A stretch of DNA of 64,000 nucleotides from NCBI RefSeq assembly GCF_011388215.1, contig NZ_CP049989.1:3162001-3226000 (forward strand), read 5' to 3'. The notes beneath the pieces were generated by a model. It did no database searches. It saw only the letters and a list, made by a program, of their open reading frames with translations, and was not told where the DNA came from. Every line of letters starts with the position of its first letter. Position 1 is the stretch's first letter. Below are positions 43,164 to 51,045 of this stretch, piece by piece. Source of the stretch: Hydrogenophaga crocea. GTDB taxonomy: Bacteria; Pseudomonadota; Gammaproteobacteria; Burkholderiales; Burkholderiaceae_C. Made by a program: the position numbers and the translations under genes.

Positions 43164-43177
43164 GTAACGATCGTTAC
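43164..43177. promoter_or_regulatory. perfect 14-base palindromic operator
   Basis: GTAACGATCGTTAC is self-complementary. It sits midway between the divergent cupin (start 43123) and SDR (start 43204) genes. The shape is typical of TetR/AcrR-family operators. No TetR gene is in the window, so its regulator is encoded elsewhere or is another local protein. Confidence 0.6.
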
Positions 43178-43203
43178 TATATGGCGGAACCACCGGAGTT
43201 GTC

Positions 43204-44037
43204 ATGTCTTCTGCTGCCGATGCCGCCGCGTCCGATGCGCGCACCACCGTCGTCACGGGCGGCTCGAGCGGCATTGGTGCGGCCACGGTGGCGCTGTTGA
43301 TCGAACGCGGCCATCGCGTGGTCTCGCTCGATCGCGCGCTGCCCGACGCATCGCTGGCCGCCGCCATCGCGCACGGCCGCTTCACGCACCTGGCCTGCGA
43401 CCTGGCGCGCGAGGAATCGGTGGTGCAGGCCTTCGCGCAGATCGCGGCCGATCACGGCGCCGTGCACGGCCTCGTCAACAGCGCGGGGGTGGAGTCGCGC
43501 CACCTGTTGTGCGACATGCCCCTGGACGCCTGGGACCGCGTGATCGACATCAACCTGCGCGGCACCATGCTGTGCGTGCGCGAGGCCGCGCCGCTGATGC
43601 CCGCGGGCGCGGCCATCGTCAACGTGGCCTCGATCGCGGGCAAGCGCATGTCGTACTCGGGCGATGCCGCCTACACCGCCTCCAAGGGTGCGGTGCTGGC
43701 CTTCACGCGCCACATGGCCTTCGAGCTCGCGGGCCAGGGCCTGCGCATGAACGCGGTCTGCCCCGGCCCCACGCTCACGCCCATGATCCACCGCAGCCTC
43801 GGCCCCGAGCGCATCGCCGCCGTGGCCCAAACCGTGCCGCTGGGCCGCTGGGTGGACGCGCGCGACGTGGCCGAGGCCATCGCCTTCCTGCTCTCGCCCG
43901 GCGCCGCCATGATCACCGGCAGCACCATCGACGTCGATGGCGGCATGCTGGTGTCGAACGGCACCCCGCACCGGGACTACATCGCCGCACGGCAAGCCCC
44001 CCACCGCACGCCACCTTCAATGGAGACAACGCCATGA
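43204..44037 (+). CDS. short-chain dehydrogenase/reductase
   Basis: 277 residues. The NAD(P) loop is TGGSSGIGAATV, with NSAGV and the catalytic Ser in NVASIAG and YTASK pair present. The Asp in SLDRALP after strand 2 favours NAD over NADP. The C-terminus reads ITGSTIDVDGGML, the usual SDR ending, then about 20 extra residues that run into the next gene. Its stop overlaps the TRAP binding-protein start (ATGA at 44034-44037). It probably oxidises a hydroxy compound taken up by that transporter. Confidence 0.92.
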   Translation: MSSAADAAASDARTTVVTGGSSGIGAATVALLIERGHRVVSLDRALPDASLAAAIAHGRFTHLACDLAREESVVQAFAQIAADHGAVHGLVNSAGVESRHLLCDMPLDAWDRVIDINLRGTMLCVREAAPLMPAGAAIVNVASIAGKRMSYSGDAAYTASKGAVLAFTRHMAFELAGQGLRMNAVCPGPTLTPMIHRSLGPERIAAVAQTVPLGRWVDARDVAEAIAFLLSPGAAMITGSTIDVDGGMLVSNGTPHRDYIAARQAPHRTPPSMETTP

Positions 44038-45023
44038 ACCGGATCCGCCCCCTGCTTGCCGGGATCGCCCTGGCCGCCACCTGCGCCTTGAGCGCCACCG
44101 CCCAGGCCCAGCCCGCATTGCGCATGGCCTACGTGGCACCGCCGCCGGTGTGGGGCCCCATCGCCGATCGCTTCGCCAAGGAGGTGGCTGAGCGCAGCAA
44201 CGGCGAGCTCAAGGTGCAGAGCTTCGGCGCCGGCCAGCTCGGCAGCCTGCCGCAGAACTACGCGGGCCTGCGCACCGGCCAGATCGACATGATGCTGGCC
44301 GACACCGGCACGCTGGCGCTGGCCAAGGGCGGCAAGGACTTCAACGCGCTGTTCGCGCCCTACGTGTTCCGCGACCACGCGCACTTCAAGGCCTACATGC
44401 AATCGGACACCTTCCGCCAGATGCTCGCGCCCGTCGAGCAGGAAGCGGGCTTCAAGTACGTGGGCTACGTGTCCGACCGCGCACCGCGCCAGCTCACCAC
44501 CAGCAACCGCAAGGTGCTCAAGCCCGACGACATGAAGGGCCTGAAGGTGCGCGTGCCCGAGACGCCCGCGATCCTCGAGGTGATGAAGGCCTGGGGCGCG
44601 GCGCCCACGCCGGTGCCCGCGGCCGAGCTCTACCTGGCCATGAAGCAGGGCCTGGTCGACGGTCAGGACAACGGCTTCGACGCCATCGCGGGCGCCAAGT
44701 ACTTCGAGGTGCAGAAGTACGCCATGCGCATCGACTACATCCAGTCGGGTCTGATGGCGCTGATGGCGGCCGACAAGTGGGCGCGCCTGTCGCCAGCCCA
44801 GCAGAAAGCCATGACCGAAGCCGCCGCGGCGACCGAGAAGTGGGCCAGCCAGATGACCTGGGACGTGTCGGCCAAGTCCATCGACACGCTCAAGGCCAAC
44901 GGCATGGAGATCGTCGAACCCGACCTCGCGGCCTTCCGCAAGTCGGCCGACGAGGCCAGCACGAAGTTCGACGGCCAGCTCTGGTCCAAGGGCACGCTGG
45001 AGAAGATCCGGGCCGTGAAGTGA
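44034..45023 (+). CDS. TRAP transporter substrate-binding protein (DctP type)
   Basis: 329 residues from ATG at 44034. The signal peptide ends near SATAQAQPA. Core blocks are GELKVQSFGAGQLGSLPQNY, RTGQIDMMLADTG and GLKVRVPETPAILEVMKAWG followed by AELYLAMKQGLVDGQDNGFD. These include the conserved Arg that binds the ligand carboxylate. It supplies an organic acid to the DctQM membrane subunits encoded next. Confidence 0.93.
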   Translation: MNRIRPLLAGIALAATCALSATAQAQPALRMAYVAPPPVWGPIADRFAKEVAERSNGELKVQSFGAGQLGSLPQNYAGLRTGQIDMMLADTGTLALAKGGKDFNALFAPYVFRDHAHFKAYMQSDTFRQMLAPVEQEAGFKYVGYVSDRAPRQLTTSNRKVLKPDDMKGLKVRVPETPAILEVMKAWGAAPTPVPAAELYLAMKQGLVDGQDNGFDAIAGAKYFEVQKYAMRIDYIQSGLMALMAADKWARLSPAQQKAMTEAAAATEKWASQMTWDVSAKSIDTLKANGMEIVEPDLAAFRKSADEASTKFDGQLWSKGTLEKIRAVK

Positions 45024-45033
45024 AGGCCGCACG

Positions 45034-45507
45034 ATGAACGCCCTGTTCGCCGGGCTCGACCGGCTGATCACCGGCCTGCTCGGCCTGTCGCTGCTCGCGC
45101 TGGTGGGCATCGGCGGCGCGCAGATCGTGCTGCGCGTGGCCCTGTCCTACCCGCTGCCCTGGGCCACCGAGTTCAGCGTGGTGCTCATGATCTGGGCCAC
45201 CATGCTCGCGGGCTATGTGGGCGTGCGCCGCAACAGCCACCTCTCGGCCGATTTCCTCGGCCTGTCCATGTCGGCGGGCGTGCGCCGCGGCCTGCGCCTG
45301 TTCTCGCTTGCGCTCTCGCTGGCCTTCGTGCTCACCTACGGCTGGCAGAGCCGGCTCGTGATCGATGCGATGGAGGGCATCCCGTTCACCTCGTTGCCGC
45401 TCACGCAGCCGCTGCTGTACTGGTCGCTGCCCGTGGGCGCGGCGCTGATGGCGCTGGCGCTCGCCGACCAGCTCTGGCGCGAACGCCGCGCCGCGCCGGA
45501 GGCCTGA
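45034..45507 (+). CDS. TRAP transporter small membrane subunit (DctQ type)
   Basis: 157 residues with four transmembrane helices. The family blocks PWATEFSVVLMIWATMLAGY and VRRNSHLSADFL are present. It lies 10 bases after the binding-protein stop and 4 bases before the large subunit. DctQ is thought to hold the large subunit in the membrane and contact the binding protein. Confidence 0.92.
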   Translation: MNALFAGLDRLITGLLGLSLLALVGIGGAQIVLRVALSYPLPWATEFSVVLMIWATMLAGYVGVRRNSHLSADFLGLSMSAGVRRGLRLFSLALSLAFVLTYGWQSRLVIDAMEGIPFTSLPLTQPLLYWSLPVGAALMALALADQLWRERRAAPEA

Positions 45508-45511
45508 ACCC

Positions 45512-46807
45512 ATGCAGCAGGTGATCCTGTTCGGCGTGCTCATGCTCGCCTTCATGGCCTTCGCGGTCATCGGTGTGCCGGTGTTCTTCGCGATGGGCCT
45601 GGCCGCCATCGTGTTCATCGCTTTCAGTGGCGGGGCGGTGCCGCTCAACATCGTGGCCTCGTCCATGGTGCAGGGCATGGACTCGTTCGCGTTCCTCGCG
45701 ATCCCGTTCTTCTTCCTCGCGGGCGAGCTCATGAACACGGGCGGCATCACGCGCCGCCTGCTCAACGTGGCCATGGCCGCGGTGGGCCACATCCGCGGCG
45801 GCCTGTCGCATGTGGCCATCCTGGCGAGCATGGTGTTCTCGGGCGTGTCGGGCTCGGCCGTGGCCGACGCCTCGGCGATCGGCTCGTCCATGATCCCGGC
45901 CATGAAAGACAAGGGCTACCCGGGCGCCTACGCCGCCGCGGTCGTGGCCGCGGCCTCCACCATGGGGCCCATCATCCCGCCCTCGATCGCCTTCGTGGTC
46001 TATGCCCTGGTGAGCGATGTGTCCGTGGGCCAGCTCTTCATTGCAGGCGCGCTGCCCGGCCTGCTCATGGGCGTGTACCTGCTGGCCGCCGCGAGCTGGG
46101 TCGCGCACCGGCGCGCCCTGCCCTTCTCCGAGCGCACCTCGCTGCGCGCGCTGCTGCGCGCCGTGTGGGACGCGCTGCCCGCGCTGGCCATGCCGGTGAT
46201 CATCATCGGCGGCATCGTGGGCGGCGTGGTCACACCCACCGAGGCCGGCATCGCCGCGGTGCTCTACGCGCTGGTGATCAGCGTGTGCTTCTACCGCGAG
46301 CTCACGCTGCGCCAGTGCTGGACCATCCTGTGCGAATGCATGGTGAGTTCGGGAATCATCCTGCTCACCATCGCGGCCTCGGGCATCTTCTCCTGGCTGG
46401 TTGCCAACCTGGCCATCGGCGAAACCCTGGCCACCACGCTCAAGGGCCTCACCGACAGCCCCTGGGTGATGCTGGCGCTGATCAACATCGTGCTGCTGCT
46501 CTGGGGCCTGGCGCTCGAGCCCGCGGTGGCGCTGGTCACGCTGGTGCCCGTGCTGGTGCCGATCGCCAATGCCTACGGCATCGACCTGGTGCACCTGGGT
46601 GTGATCGTGGTGCTCAACCTCATGATCGGCCAGCTCACGCCGCCCTCGGGCGTGATCACCTTCCTCACCGCGCAGATCGCCGGCTCGCCGCTGCACGCGG
46701 TGTTCAAGGAAGCCTGGCCCTTCACGCTGGCGCTCATCGCGGTGCTGCTGATCGTGACCTTTGTGCCCGCGGTGTCGCTCTGGCTGCCCGCGGTCCTCGG
46801 CGGATGA
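45512..46807 (+). CDS. TRAP transporter large membrane subunit (DctM type)
   Basis: 431 residues, about 12 transmembrane helices, the usual DctM size. Signatures include IPFFFLAGELMNTGGITRRL, SGVSGSAVADASAIGS, MGPIIPPSIAFVVYA and the late NLMIGQLTPPSGVITFL. It is the sodium-coupled translocation channel. It ends the SDR-DctP-DctQ-DctM operon, and a hairpin follows at 46835. Confidence 0.94.
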   Translation: MQQVILFGVLMLAFMAFAVIGVPVFFAMGLAAIVFIAFSGGAVPLNIVASSMVQGMDSFAFLAIPFFFLAGELMNTGGITRRLLNVAMAAVGHIRGGLSHVAILASMVFSGVSGSAVADASAIGSSMIPAMKDKGYPGAYAAAVVAAASTMGPIIPPSIAFVVYALVSDVSVGQLFIAGALPGLLMGVYLLAAASWVAHRRALPFSERTSLRALLRAVWDALPALAMPVIIIGGIVGGVVTPTEAGIAAVLYALVISVCFYRELTLRQCWTILCECMVSSGIILLTIAASGIFSWLVANLAIGETLATTLKGLTDSPWVMLALINIVLLLWGLALEPAVALVTLVPVLVPIANAYGIDLVHLGVIVVLNLMIGQLTPPSGVITFLTAQIAGSPLHAVFKEAWPFTLALIAVLLIVTFVPAVSLWLPAVLGG

Positions 46808-46834
46808 CCCAAGCTTAAAGAACCTTAAGTACGC

Positions 46835-46885
46835 ACCAAAGGCCCACGGCGGCGCCATTCGGCGCGTTTTCATGCGGCCTTTGGT
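46835..46885 (+). terminator. candidate hairpin after the TRAP operon
   Basis: ACCAAAGGCC (46835-46844) pairs perfectly with GGCCTTTGGT (46876-46885) around a 31-base GC-rich loop that contains its own GGCGCC palindrome. It begins 27 bases after the dctM stop. No long T-run follows, so a factor-assisted terminator or mRNA-stabilising stem is equally possible. Confidence 0.4.
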
Positions 46886-47000
46886 TTGCATCGGCCTGCC
46901 GCTCGTCGCGCCGCCCTAAAAGCGTACACGCGCCGACGATATCGGTGCCAGGGTCACCATTTTGTGAACCCCGCGAGTCTTAGATTCTTGGAGCAGTGCC

Positions 47001-48566
47001 ATGGGGTTCGATCGCCTCTCGGTCAAGGCCAGACTGCTGGCCGGTTTTCTGTTGTTGTCGGTCATCGTGCTCGCGGTGGCCACGCTGTCGGTGCGTGCGC
47101 TCGGGCATGAGCACGCTGCCTTCACGCAGTACGTGAGCGAGACCTCGTACCGCATGTCGTTGGCCAACGACATCCTCGATGCCACGAACGCGCGCGCCAT
47201 CGGCGTGCGCAACCTGGTGCTGGTGAGCACGCTGGCCGACCGCGAACAGGAAAAGAAGGCCACCGAAACCGCACACGCGCAGGTGGTGGACCGGTTCAAG
47301 AAGCTGCGCGAAGCGCTCGACGCCGACGAGCACACCACCGCCACCGAGCGCAAGCTGTTCGATGAAGTTGTGCAGGTGGAGGCGCGCTACGGCCCGGTGG
47401 CGCTGGACATCCTCGAGCGCGCGAGCCGCGGCGACCGCGAAGGCGCCATCGAACGCATGGACCGCGACTGCCGGCCGCTGCTGGCCGCCCTGGTGAAGGC
47501 CGCACACGCCTACCTCGAGCATGCGACGAACGAGGCCGCCCGGGAGGTCAAAACCTCGGACGCGGGCTACGCCTTCAACCGCAACCTCATGATCGGCAGC
47601 AGCGCCGTGGCCCTGGTGGCCGCGCTGATGCTGGCCCTGCTGCTCACGCGCTCCATCGTCACGCCGATCCGCGAGGCGGTGCAGGTGGCACAGACCGTGG
47701 CCGCGGGCGACCTGCGCTCGAGCATCGTGGTGAACAGCCGCAACGAGCTCGGCGAGCTGCAGGCCGCGCTCAAGGCCATGAATGAAAGCCTGGTGCGCAT
47801 CGTGTCCGACGTGCGCCAGGGCAGCGACAGCATCGCCACCGGCAGCGCGCAGATCGCCACGGGCAACGCCGACCTCTCGTCGCGCACGGAACTGCAGGCC
47901 AGCAACCTGCAGCAGACCGCGGCCTCCATGGAGCAGATGAACGCCACCGTGCGCACCAGCGCCGACACCGCCCGCCAGGCCACGCAGCTCGCCAGTTCGG
48001 CCAGCGGCGCCGCCGTCAAGGGCGGCGAGGTGGTGGGCCAGGTGGTGCAGACCATGCAGGACATCCAGCACAGCAGCCAGAAGATCGGCGACATCATCGG
48101 CGTGATCGACGGCATCGCCTTCCAGACCAACATCCTCGCGCTCAACGCCGCGGTGGAAGCGGCGCGCGCTGGCGAGCAGGGCCGCGGTTTCGCGGTGGTG
48201 GCCGGCGAGGTGCGCAACCTCGCGCAGCGCAGCGCCGAGGCGGCCAAGGAGATCAAGGGCCTGATCAACGCCAGCGTGGAAAAGGTGGACGCGGGCTCGC
48301 GCCTGGTGAGCGACGCGCGCAGCGCGATGGACGACATCGTGGCCCAGGTGCAGCGCGTGACCGACCTCATCGCCGAGATCGGCGCCGCCACGCACGAGCA
48401 GACCCATGGCATCGGCCAGGTCAACTCGGCCATTGCCCAGCTCGACCAGGCCACGCAGCAGAACGCCGCGCTGGTCGAAGAGAGCGCGGCCGCGGCCGAG
48501 AGCCTGCGCACGCAGGCCGCGCGGCTGGCCGAGGCGGTGGGCTTCTTCCGCCTCAACCACGCCTGA
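47001..48566 (+). CDS. methyl-accepting chemotaxis protein (second)
   Basis: 521 residues with GGAG upstream of ATG. TM1 is at about 10-30, a periplasmic four-helix-bundle sensor ([20 protein letters not shown] onward) follows, and TM2 is at about 195-215. HAMP and a signalling domain almost identical at the tip to that of the receptor at 36560 come next. The sensor halves differ clearly, so the ligands should too. It follows the TRAP operon, whose substrate is a reasonable guess for its attractant. Confidence 0.95.
   Translation: MGFDRLSVKARLLAGFLLLSVIVLAVATLSVRALGHEHAAFTQYVSETSYRMSLANDILDATNARAIGVRNLVLVSTLADREQEKKATETAHAQVVDRFKKLREALDADEHTTATERKLFDEVVQVEARYGPVALDILERASRGDREGAIERMDRDCRPLLAALVKAAHAYLEHATNEAAREVKTSDAGYAFNRNLMIGSSAVALVAALMLALLLTRSIVTPIREAVQVAQTVAAGDLRSSIVVNSRNELGELQAALKAMNESLVRIVSDVRQGSDSIATGSAQIATGNADLSSRTELQASNLQQTAASMEQMNATVRTSADTARQATQLASSASGAAVKGGEVVGQVVQTMQDIQHSSQKIGDIIGVIDGIAFQTNILALNAAVEAARAGEQGRGFAVVAGEVRNLAQRSAEAAKEIKGLINASVEKVDAGSRLVSDARSAMDDIVAQVQRVTDLIAEIGAATHEQTHGIGQVNSAIAQLDQATQQNAALVEESAAAAESLRTQAARLAEAVGFFRLNHA
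48089..48148 (+). repeat. 60-base direct repeat, copy 2 (chemoreceptor signalling tip)
   Basis: Identical to 37636-37695 and in the same orientation, 10.45 kb apart. Recombination between the copies would delete the ABC/hydrolase, cupin and SDR-TRAP blocks and leave a fused chemoreceptor. Confidence 0.85.
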
Positions 48567-48575
48567 GCGGCGCGC

Positions 48576-49193
48576 TCAGACCGCGTTGCGCAGTGCCCAG
48601 GCGCGTTGCGCCGCCGGCCGCGCCAGGCAGCGGCGGTGCCAGTCGTGGGTGCGCGGCAGTTCGCCGCGCGCGAGCACGCTCAGCCGCTGCAGCACCGCGG
48701 CCAGGTTCAGGTCGGCCACGGTGAAGCGCTCGCCCAGCAGCCAGTCGCGCGCGGCCAGGTGCTCTTCGAGCACCCGCAGGCGCTGCTGCAGCTTGTCGAT
48801 GGCTTCTTCGGCCAGTGCCGGTATGCGCTGCTCGGGCGGCAGGAAGCCGGTGTGGTGGAACCACTGGCGCGCCAGCGGCTCGGCCTCGGTCGCGGCCCAC
48901 AGCGTCCATTGGTAGATCTGCGCCACGCCGCGGGCGTCGTCGGCCCACAGACCGCCCTCGGGCCGCGTTTGCGCCAGGTGCAGCGTGATCGCGAGCGACT
49001 CGAACAGCACCAGGCCGTCGTCGTCGATCGCCGGCACGGTGCCGTTGGGGTTGATCGCGCGGTAGGCCGGCTCGCGGGTTTCGGGGCCCTGGTAGTGCCA
49101 GCGCAGGTGCTCGTAGGGCAGGCCCAGTTCTTCGGCCGCCCACAGGGGGCGGATCGCGCGCGAGGCGGCAATGCCATAGATCTTCAGGGTCAC
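48576..49193 (-). CDS. glutathione S-transferase family protein
   Basis: 205 residues from GTG at 49193, preceded by AAGGA. The thioredoxin-like N-terminal domain has IAASRAIRPLWAAEELGLPY, cis-Pro in NPNGTVPAIDDDG and the glutathione-binding LFESLAITLHLA. The helical C-terminal domain has LLGERFTVADLNLAAVLQRL, the N-capping motif. It conjugates glutathione or acts as a glutathione-dependent lyase or isomerase. It lies 35 bases downstream of a gamma-glutamyltransferase gene on the same strand, suggesting a joint glutathione-conjugate pathway. Confidence 0.92.
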   Translation of the reverse strand: MTLKIYGIAASRAIRPLWAAEELGLPYEHLRWHYQGPETREPAYRAINPNGTVPAIDDDGLVLFESLAITLHLAQTRPEGGLWADDARGVAQIYQWTLWAATEAEPLARQWFHHTGFLPPEQRIPALAEEAIDKLQQRLRVLEEHLAARDWLLGERFTVADLNLAAVLQRLSVLARGELPRTHDWHRRCLARPAAQRAWALRNAV

Positions 49194-49228
49194 GTCGGTC
49201 CTTGGATGAGGGAGAGAAAGCGCACGGT

Positions 49229-50695
49229 TCAGCAGGCCAGCGCCATGCCGTCCTTGCGGCGGTCGGAGCCGCCTTCGAGGCGGCCGTCGTCGAGGCGCCG
49301 CACCACCTGGGCGCCGCCGAAATCGCTGCGGCCGCCGAGCTCGCCCAGGCCCGCGGGTTCGGTGTAGCCCGCGGCACGCAGCGCGCGCACCACGGCCTCG
49401 GGCGTGCCGGCCTCGATGGCCAGGGCGCGGCGCGCTTCGAGCCTCCAGCGCGGCGCGTCGATGGCGGGCTGCAGGGCCTGGCCCCAGGCCGCCGTGCGCA
49501 CCATGAGCTGTACGTGGCCCTGCGGCTGCATGGCCCCGCCCACCACACCGAAACCCGCGTGGAACGCGCCGCCGCGCAGCGCTGCACCGGGCACCACGGT
49601 GTGGTACGGCCGCTTGCCAGGTGCGGCGCCATTGAGCTCGCCGGGCGCGGCGAAGCCGAAGCCGCGGTTCTGCAGCGCAAAGCCCGCGCCCGGCACGCCG
49701 ATGCCGCTGCCGAAGCGCTTGAACACACTGCTCATGAGCGTCACGGCCAGGCCTTGCGCGTCCACCACCACGGTGCACACCGTGTTGCCGGCCGGGTCGG
49801 CCACCACGCGCTTGGCCTCGGCCATGGCGGCGTCCATGGCGTCGACCATGGCCACGGCGGTGGCCGGGTCGGCGGGGTCCAGCGGCAGGGCGTCGAGCGC
49901 TTCGAGCGCGTGCAGCACCGCGAGGCCGTGGGTGTTGGGCGGGCATTCCAGCACCTCCAGCCCGCGGAATCGGCCGCGCAGCGGGGCGGCGAATTCACCG
50001 CGGTGGGCCGCGAAGTCGCTCGCCGACAGCACGCCGCCGCGCGCGCGGCTGGCCTGTTCGGCCGCGCGCGCGGCGGGGCCCTGGTAGAAGGCCTCGGGGC
50101 CGTCTTCGGCAATGGCCTGCAGCGTGGCCGCGAGCTCGGGGTTGCTGAACACGGTGCCGGCCGCAGGCACCGCGTCGGCGCGGTACAGGCGTGCCGACAC
50201 CGGGTCGGCCGCGATCACGGGTTGGAACAGCGCCCATTCGCGCGCCGACACCGGCGACACCGCAAAGCCCTGGCGTGCGGCCTCGATCGCCGGGCCGAAC
50301 AGCAAGCGCCAGTCGGCGCGACCGTGCCGCTGGTGCAGGTCGTGCCAGCCGCGCACCGCGCCCGGCACCGTCAGGGTGTGCACATGGCGCTCGGGCAGGC
50401 GCTGGCCCGGGAAGGCGGCCAGGCAGGCCGGATCGAAGGCCGCGGGCGAGCGGCCCGAGCCGTTGTAGGCCTGCGGCTCGGCGCCGGGCGGCACCAGCAT
50501 GGCCAGCAGGTCGCCGCCGATGCCCGTGGCCATGGGCTCGACCACGCCCATCACCGCGTCGGCCGCGATCGCCGCGTCCACCGCGCTGCCGCCCAGCGCC
50601 AGCAAACGGGCCGCGGCCTGTGCCGCCAGCGGATGGCCGGTGGCGACCATGGCGCCGGTGCTGGTCACGGGGGGTGATGGGGGGGTATCGGTCAC
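49229..50695 (-). CDS. gamma-glutamyltransferase family protein (YwrD-like subgroup)
   Basis: 488 residues from GTG at 50695, preceded by GAGAGGA. An ATG at 50734 would run through the operator and lacks a ribosome site. N-terminal blocks are GGSAVDAAIAADAVMGVVEP and TGIGGDLL. The predicted autocleavage site is at Thr 305 in GNTVCTVVVDAQG rather than the usual T-T-H form, and it is followed by FGSGIGVPGAGFALQNRG. That pattern marks the YwrD branch. No signal peptide, unlike classical periplasmic GGT, so it acts in the cytoplasm on gamma-glutamyl compounds. Substrate uncertain. Confidence 0.88.
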   Translation of the reverse strand: MTDTPPSPPVTSTGAMVATGHPLAAQAAARLLALGGSAVDAAIAADAVMGVVEPMATGIGGDLLAMLVPPGAEPQAYNGSGRSPAAFDPACLAAFPGQRLPERHVHTLTVPGAVRGWHDLHQRHGRADWRLLFGPAIEAARQGFAVSPVSAREWALFQPVIAADPVSARLYRADAVPAAGTVFSNPELAATLQAIAEDGPEAFYQGPAARAAEQASRARGGVLSASDFAAHRGEFAAPLRGRFRGLEVLECPPNTHGLAVLHALEALDALPLDPADPATAVAMVDAMDAAMAEAKRVVADPAGNTVCTVVVDAQGLAVTLMSSVFKRFGSGIGVPGAGFALQNRGFGFAAPGELNGAAPGKRPYHTVVPGAALRGGAFHAGFGVVGGAMQPQGHVQLMVRTAAWGQALQPAIDAPRWRLEARRALAIEAGTPEAVVRALRAAGYTEPAGLGELGGRSDFGGAQVVRRLDDGRLEGGSDRRKDGMALAC

Positions 50696-50712
50696 AGTCC
50701 TCTCCAATGTAT

Positions 50713-50725
50713 GAATACAGTATAC
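50713..50725. promoter_or_regulatory. ATAC-N-GTAT operator next to the GGT gene
   Basis: GAATACAGTATAC with exact core ATACAGTAT at 50715-50723. It ends 18 bases upstream of the GTG start, where bound protein would block initiation. Confidence 0.55.
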
Positions 50726-50841
50726 CGATGACACGGGCGCGCGGCGACACCGATTCCGCCGTCGCCGCCCAGGTCCTGCCCGCCATTGCCCTGCGAAAGC
50801 CCCTGTCCGCTTGGCACGAAGCCTGCATAGGCTTTTGCGTC

Positions 50842-50860
50842 TGGATGTATACCGTATCCA
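50842..50860. promoter_or_regulatory. ATAC-N-GTAT operator, mid-spacer
   Basis: Core ATACCGTAT at 50849-50857 inside a wider TGGAT...ATCCA symmetry (50842-50860). Second of three sites in the ggt/permease spacer. Confidence 0.5.
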
Positions 50861-50980
50861 GATTGATCAGAAGATGGTTTTCATCCTCCTTTAATGTGTA
50901 CTTTTAACCTCATTAACGCCCCAAACGCGGGCCCATGACGCACCAAGGGAGGGCGGGAAAACCCTGTCAGCCCCATAAAA

Positions 50981-50994
50981 GTATTCTGTATACC
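50981..50994. promoter_or_regulatory. variant ATTC-N-GTAT operator next to the permease gene
   Basis: Core ATTCTGTAT (50983-50991), one mismatch from the pattern, followed by ACC. It lies 55 bases upstream of the permease ATG. The rest of the 350-base spacer (50696-51045) holds AT-rich runs such as 50875-50910 but no gene that I can see. Confidence 0.45.
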
Positions 50995-51045
50995 ATCTGA
51001 TGCCCTCTTGACCCCCTCGCAGCCCCCAACCCCACGGACAAGCCT

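Noticed and set aside
46914..46942. FliA promoter for the second chemoreceptor (TAAAAGCG ... GCCGACGA)
   Set aside because: The spacer is 7 instead of 11 bases and the -10 element has mismatches at key positions.
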